A stretch of 64,000 bases of DNA. It comes from Streptomyces violaceoruber. Lineage in GTDB: Bacteria; Actinomycetota; Actinomycetes; Streptomycetales; Streptomycetaceae. Shown piece after piece: positions 60,161 to 64,000 of the stretch (position 1 is the stretch's first letter; each line of letters begins with the position of its first letter). The stretch lies in assembly GCF_033406955.1 (NCBI RefSeq), contig NZ_CP137734.1, positions 62,001 to 126,000 of the forward strand. Direction: 5' to 3'. A model generated the notes under the pieces. That model ran no database searches and was not told the origin of the DNA. It worked only from the letters and a program-made list of their open reading frames with translations. The position numbers were made by a program, and so were the translations under genes.

Positions 60161-62004
60161 CGTGCACTTCCTTCTCGGATGTCGTCCGCGCTGCTGCTCT
60201 GGGCGTCCCAGAGGGCGGCGTAACGGCCCCCCGCGGCGACGAGGTCGTCGTGGCGGCCCTGTTCGGTGACGCGTCCGTCCTCCAGGACCACGATCCGGTC
60301 GGCGGAGCGGACGGTCGACAGCCGGTGGGCGATGACGAGCAGGGTGCGGCCGGCCGCGAGCGCGGACAGCGCGTCCTGGATCAGGGCCTCGGAGTGCGGG
60401 TCGGCGTACGCGGTCGCCTCGTCGAGCACGAGGACCGGGGCGTCGGCGAGCAGGGCTCTCGCGATGGAGAGGCGTTGTGCCTCACCGCCGGAGAGAGTGA
60501 CGGCCGTGCCGAGTTCGGTCGCGTAGCCGTCGGGCAGTGCCGTGACGCGGTCGTGGATGCGGGCGGCGCGGGCGCACCGCTCGACTTCCTCGTCGGTGGC
60601 CTCGGGGCGGCCCAGGCGGATGTTGTCGGCGACGCTCGCCCGCAGCAGCCGTACGTCCTGGAGGACGAAGCCGACCCGCCGGTACAGCTCGGTCGCGGGG
60701 ATGTCGCGGAGGTCGGCGCCGCCGAGGGTCACCGTGCCGGCGGTGACGTCGTGGAAGCGGGGCAGGAGCGAGGCCAGGGTGGACTTGCCGGAGCCGGAGG
60801 GGCCGACCAGGGCGGTGACCGTGCCGGGCGCGAGATCGAGGTCGACGTCGCGCAGGACGTCGGTGCGCCCGTCGTAGGAGAAGGTGACCCCGCGCAGGCG
60901 GACGTGGTGGCCGTCGGGCAGGACGGGGGTGGCGGGCTCAGGGAGGGTCGGGGCGTGCAGCAGCTGCGTGATGCGTACGGCGGCGGCCTGGCCGGCCCGG
61001 ATCTGCTGGATGCGGGGGCCCACGACGCCCATGGGGGCGGCGACGGCGGGGCCCAGCAGCAGGAAGGGGACGAGTTCGGCGCCGGTCAGCCAGTCCTGGG
61101 TGACGAGCACGGCGCCCACCACGGTCAGGAGCAGCAGGACCACGGCCGGGGCGACCACCAGCACGGCGGCGGTGGAACTGACCAGGGTGGTGCGGACCCA
61201 GCGGGAGAAGAAGTCGGCGAAGCCCTCGGTGGCGTCGACGAAACGCTCGTGGGCCTTGCGGCCGCGGCCGAAGCTCTTGAAGACGGCGATGCCGGAGGCG
61301 AACTCCACGGCGGCGGTGGAGATCCGCCCCAGCGCGGCGCCGAACTCGGCCATCTGGGCAGCGGCGCCCGCCATCGCCCGGCTGAACAGGAGCACGCCGA
61401 GCAGCAGGGGGACGACGCTGACGAGGGCCAGGCGCCAGTCGACGGTGAACAGGTAGGCCAGGGCCAGCACCGGTGCGGTGAGTACGGCGACGACGTCGAG
61501 CAGGGTGTGGGCGAACAGCGTGTGCAGTGCGCTCACGTCGTCCTGCACCGCCTGCTTGACCTCGCCGGTGCCCCGGTCGGTGAGCCGGCCCAGTGGCAGC
61601 CGTCCGACGTGCCGGGCGAGCCGGCGGCGGAGGGCGAGCTGGAGGTCGTTGTCGGCGATGTGGGCGAGGGCGCCGGCCGCGGTGCCGCACGCCAGGGCGA
61701 GGAGCCCCGCCGCGCAGGCCAGCGCGACCAGCGGCCACAGGGTGTCACCGTCGGCGGGGGTCCCCGTCGTGAGTCGGCCGGCGATCTCGGAGACGGCGAT
61801 GAAAGGCACCACTCCGGCCAGGGCCGCGACGGTCTGGAGGCCGACGGAGACGGCCAGTCGGTTCCGGACGGGACCGGTCAGCTCGCGCAGGGGACGCGGA
61901 GGGCGCGGGGGTGACCCGGTGCCCGCGCCGGGGGCTGCCGGGGTCCGGGCTGCCGGGGTCCGGGCCACCGGGTCCGGGCCGGTCTCGGGCGGTTGTGACT
62001 TCAC
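60157..62004 (-). CDS. ABC transporter, TM-ATPase half (YbtQ/YbtP-like partner)
   Basis: 615 aa from GTG 62004, which overlaps the methyltransferase stop by GTGA. Residues ~1-40 are a Pro/Arg-rich cytoplasmic lead (PPETGPDPVARTPAARTPAA). Six TM segments follow, then an ATPase with VGPSGSGKST, LSGGEAQRLSIARALLADAP and VLVLDEATAYADP. Paired with the 58397 gene. The TSE-like N-terminal repeat RTPAARTPAA is unusual but harmless. Confidence 0.93.
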   Translation of the reverse strand: MKSQPPETGPDPVARTPAARTPAAPGAGTGSPPRPPRPLRELTGPVRNRLAVSVGLQTVAALAGVVPFIAVSEIAGRLTTGTPADGDTLWPLVALACAAGLLALACGTAAGALAHIADNDLQLALRRRLARHVGRLPLGRLTDRGTGEVKQAVQDDVSALHTLFAHTLLDVVAVLTAPVLALAYLFTVDWRLALVSVVPLLLGVLLFSRAMAGAAAQMAEFGAALGRISTAAVEFASGIAVFKSFGRGRKAHERFVDATEGFADFFSRWVRTTLVSSTAAVLVVAPAVVLLLLTVVGAVLVTQDWLTGAELVPFLLLGPAVAAPMGVVGPRIQQIRAGQAAAVRITQLLHAPTLPEPATPVLPDGHHVRLRGVTFSYDGRTDVLRDVDLDLAPGTVTALVGPSGSGKSTLASLLPRFHDVTAGTVTLGGADLRDIPATELYRRVGFVLQDVRLLRASVADNIRLGRPEATDEEVERCARAARIHDRVTALPDGYATELGTAVTLSGGEAQRLSIARALLADAPVLVLDEATAYADPHSEALIQDALSALAAGRTLLVIAHRLSTVRSADRIVVLEDGRVTEQGRHDDLVAAGGRYAALWDAQSSSADDIREGSAR

Positions 62005-62729
62005 TTGACGAGTACTCCGATTTCGGGGATGGGCCGGCCGCCCGCCTCGGTGATGCGGCGGCTGGTCATGCCGGCCTCGCGGGCCAGGCGGGCGACGTCG
62101 AAGGTGTGCCAGTCGTAGCTGTCGGCGACCTCGCGCACGGTGCGGCCGTCGCGCAGGACCTTCCAGGTCGTGGTGAACCGCATGGCGTCGCCCTCGGTGG
62201 GTTCGCCGCCGATCCACCACTCGTAGGTCTGGCGGCCGATGGTCTCCCTCAGGGACATCACCGGGGGGATGTGGCGGGGCGAGGAGACCCCCATCAGTTC
62301 CACGACGATGGGCGCGCCGTCCGGCAGGCGGTCCGCCAGACGCTTCCACAGCGCGACGCGTTCGGGGACGGTGAGATGGCCGGCCACGCCGAAGATGACG
62401 ACGGCGGACAGCCGTTCGGGCAGGACGAGGTCCTGCGCGGCGCCGTCGACCACCGTCACCCTGCGCCGCAGGTCCGGGTCGCGGGCGACCCGGGAGGTGA
62501 GCATGGCCCGCATGGTGGCCGACGGTTCGGCGGCGAGGATCTCCGCCTCGGGGAGTGCGGCGGCGACGACCTCGGTCACGCGTCCGGTGCCCGCGCCGAT
62601 CTCCAGGACCGGGCCGTGCGTGACGTCCAGGCCCGTCAGGACGCGGGTCAGCGGGGGGCCGCTGCTGGCGGTGTGCCGGGTGGCGACCAGCTCGTAGAAC
62701 TCGGCCGAGGTCGAGTAGTAGTCGATCAC
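62001..62729 (-). CDS. Class I SAM methyltransferase
   Basis: 242 aa: MIDYYSTSAEFYELVATRHT, VLEIGAGTGRVTEVVAAALP (SAM loop), ILAAEPSATMRAML and VVIFGVAGHLTVPERVALWK. It is coupled to the ABC gene downstream and 10 bp after the thioesterase. Likely tailors the siderophore (N- or C-methylation) or protects an intermediate; exact substrate unknown. Confidence 0.9.
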   Translation of the reverse strand: MIDYYSTSAEFYELVATRHTASSGPPLTRVLTGLDVTHGPVLEIGAGTGRVTEVVAAALPEAEILAAEPSATMRAMLTSRVARDPDLRRRVTVVDGAAQDLVLPERLSAVVIFGVAGHLTVPERVALWKRLADRLPDGAPIVVELMGVSSPRHIPPVMSLRETIGRQTYEWWIGGEPTEGDAMRFTTTWKVLRDGRTVREVADSYDWHTFDVARLAREAGMTSRRITEAGGRPIPEIGVLVK

Positions 62730-62739
62730 GACAGTCTCC

Positions 62740-63573
62740 TCACGGGGTGCTCGGCCAGGTGCGCCGCGCGTCCGTGGTCAGCGAGGGGTCCATCCTGCGC
62801 AGCACGGTGGCGACCACCTCGCGGCGTCGCGGGGTGAGGTAGAAGTGGTCGCCGGGGAAGACCCGGACCTCGGTGCGGGCGGTGGTGAGGTCCGCCCAGC
62901 CGCCGGCCCCCGCGCGGCTGCGCCGCTCGCCGAGTTCCGGGTCCGCGTCGCCGGTCAGCACGTGGATCGGGCAGGACAGCGGCGGCCGCGCCTCGGGCCG
63001 GTGGGTCTCGATGATCCGGTAGTCGTGGCGGACGGCGGTGAGGACGAGGGAGCGCAGCCCCGGGTCGTCGAGGACCTCACGGCTCGTGCCGCCGAGCCGG
63101 GCCAGTTCCGCGCACAGCACGTCGTCGTCCTGGCGGTGCAGATGCCCGGTCACCGCCGTGCCGGGGGCGGCCCGGCCCGAGGCGAAGAGCCGGCGCGGGC
63201 CGGGGGCCCGGCGGCGGTCCAGTTCGTGGGCCAGTTCCCAGGCGACGGCGGAGCCCATGCTGTGTCCGAAGAGGGCGTAGGGCCGGTCGAGCAGCGGCAG
63301 CACGGCGTCCGCCACCGCGGTCACCAGCTCGCCCATGCCGGCGCTCTCCGGGTCGTCGAAGCGGTCCTCGCGGCCCGGGTACTGGATGGCGACGAGTTCG
63401 ACCTCCGGGGGCATGAGTGCCGCCCAGGGCCGGTAGAAGCCCGCACTGCCGCCGGCGTGCGGCAGGCAGATCAGCGTGAGCCGGGAGGCGGAAGCCTCGT
63501 TCCACCGTCTGATCCAGGGGCTGTCGGCACGCCCGGCGCGGGCGGAGGAACGCGCGGGGAAGGCGGCGGTCAC
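62740..63573 (-). CDS. Type II thioesterase
   Basis: 277 aa alpha/beta hydrolase: LTLICLPHAGGSAGFYRPWA, AIQYPGREDR, nucleophile ALFGHSMGSAVAWELAHEL (GHSMG), Asp in LTGDADPELG, His in FPGDHFYL. Editing thioesterases of this kind free blocked carrier proteins in NRPS lines. Start GTG 63573 overlaps the P450 stop (GTGA). Confidence 0.94.
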   Translation of the reverse strand: MTAAFPARSSARAGRADSPWIRRWNEASASRLTLICLPHAGGSAGFYRPWAALMPPEVELVAIQYPGREDRFDDPESAGMGELVTAVADAVLPLLDRPYALFGHSMGSAVAWELAHELDRRRAPGPRRLFASGRAAPGTAVTGHLHRQDDDVLCAELARLGGTSREVLDDPGLRSLVLTAVRHDYRIIETHRPEARPPLSCPIHVLTGDADPELGERRSRAGAGGWADLTTARTEVRVFPGDHFYLTPRRREVVATVLRRMDPSLTTDARRTWPSTP

Positions 63574-64000
63574 CAGGTCACCATCAGTTCTTCGAGGCCG
63601 AAGGTGGCCGAGTCGTGCTTGACGACGACCTGGTCCCGCTCCCCCGCGAGGCGCAGCGTGGGGACGCGGCGGAGGAGTGTCTCCAGGGCGACCTCCAGCT
63701 CCAGCCGCGCCAGGTGCTGGCCGACGCACTGGTGCACTCCGTAGCCGAAGGCCACGTGGTGGTTGTCCGTGCGGTGGAAGTCGACCCGCTCGGGGTCGTC
63801 GAACTGCTCGGGGTCGTGGTTGGCACCGGCCAGGAGCGCGATGACGCCGTCGTCGGCGGGGACGGTGCGGCCGGACAGCTCGATGTCCTCGGCGGCGACG
63901 CGCAGCGGAATCGAGTCGGCGACGGACAGCACGCGCAGGAGTTCGTCGACGGCCGCGGGCATCAGGTCGGGGGCCTTGCGCAGTTCCGCCGGCAGCTCCG
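63570..64000 (-). CDS. Cytochrome P450, C-terminal part (5' end outside window)
   Basis: The last ~142 residues are visible: AVDELLRVL (K-helix E-x-x-R), ANHDPEQFDDPERVDFHRTD and haem loop FGYGVHQCVGQHLARLELEV with the ligand Cys. The frame stays open to the window edge, so the start lies beyond 64000. GTGA overlap with the thioesterase marks one operon. Probably oxidises the siderophore product or an amino-acid unit. Confidence 0.93.
   Translation of the reverse strand, partial: ELPAELRKAPDLMPAAVDELLRVLSVADSIPLRVAAEDIELSGRTVPADDGVIALLAGANHDPEQFDDPERVDFHRTDNHHVAFGYGVHQCVGQHLARLELEVALETLLRRVPTLRLAGERDQVVVKHDSATFGLEELMVTW

Noticed and set aside
58427..61914. Long plus-strand frames (598 and 554 aa) over the ABC genes
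   Set aside because: Low-complexity antisense reading of highly conserved ABC ATPases.

Overview
The window is very GC-rich and densely coded, with GTG/TTG starts and with families typical of Streptomyces: DUF5133, the DUF574/SAV2177 methyltransferases, mycothiol-dependent isomerases, a FUSC protein, many MarR/TetR regulators and the tap-tpg telomere pair. It looks like an arm of a linear Streptomyces chromosome. From memory, the right-hand part (P450, thioesterase, methyltransferase, two ABC proteins; phytase; MerR protein; encapsulin/EshA, 2-methylisoborneol synthase, GPP methyltransferase) follows the order of the S. coelicolor SCO7686-SCO7701 region. With tap-tpg further left, that suggests the left edge faces the telomere. 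This was not checked by search.

Layout. 0-0.5 kb: decayed IS5-type transposase. 0.5-9.0 kb: stress and partner-switch signalling (DUF5133, two STAS proteins, two SpoIIE-type phosphatases, a B12-binding protein with a light-sensor motif, MarR and HTH regulators). 9.0-16.5 kb: a flavin reductase-GNAT fusion, then a stretch rich in gene fragments (IS5, IS110, MBL/esterase scar, LuxR and AraC remnants) around RidA, a hypothetical protein and a FUSC transporter. 16.5-19.8 kb: tpg, tap and a small HTH gene behind a 24-bp-arm palindrome. 20-25.8 kb: YciI, two GNATs, pirin, MarR and isochorismatase genes that appear to share one operator, followed by remnants. 25.8-29.4 kb: a secreted protein divergent from an HTH-transmembrane protein, and a frameshifted HEAT-like gene. 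29.5-36.7 kb: DinB, mycothiol isomerase, TIM-barrel and TetR genes, a protein with two histone-like folds, a small secreted protein, SRPBCC, DUF574 methyltransferase and GNAT. 36.8-47.1 kb: PAP2, a two-component system, a kinase-like phosphotransferase and several divergent regulator/enzyme pairs. 47.2-51.0 kb: 2-methylisoborneol operon with its family 2B encapsulin shell. 51.2-56.5 kb: MerR-methyltransferase fusion, beta-propeller phytase, MarR/VOC and TetR/SDR pairs. 56.9-64.0 kb: salicylate-type siderophore genes (salicylate synthase, two ABC exporter/importer-like half transporters, methyltransferase, thioesterase, P450) that run off the right edge.

Strongest leads: (i) a 257-aa protein at 33180-33953 that looks like an H2A-like plus H4-like histone doublet; (ii) a translationally coupled SpoIIE phosphatase / B12-binding / STAS operon whose B12 protein has the W-x9-EH signature of adenosylcobalamin photoreceptors; (iii) a TipA-like MerR whose effector half is a SAM methyltransferase; (iv) the long palindrome and hexamer array upstream of the tap-tpg operon; (v) several regulator-operator sets that can be read directly from the sequence. 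No tRNA, rRNA or CRISPR array was seen.
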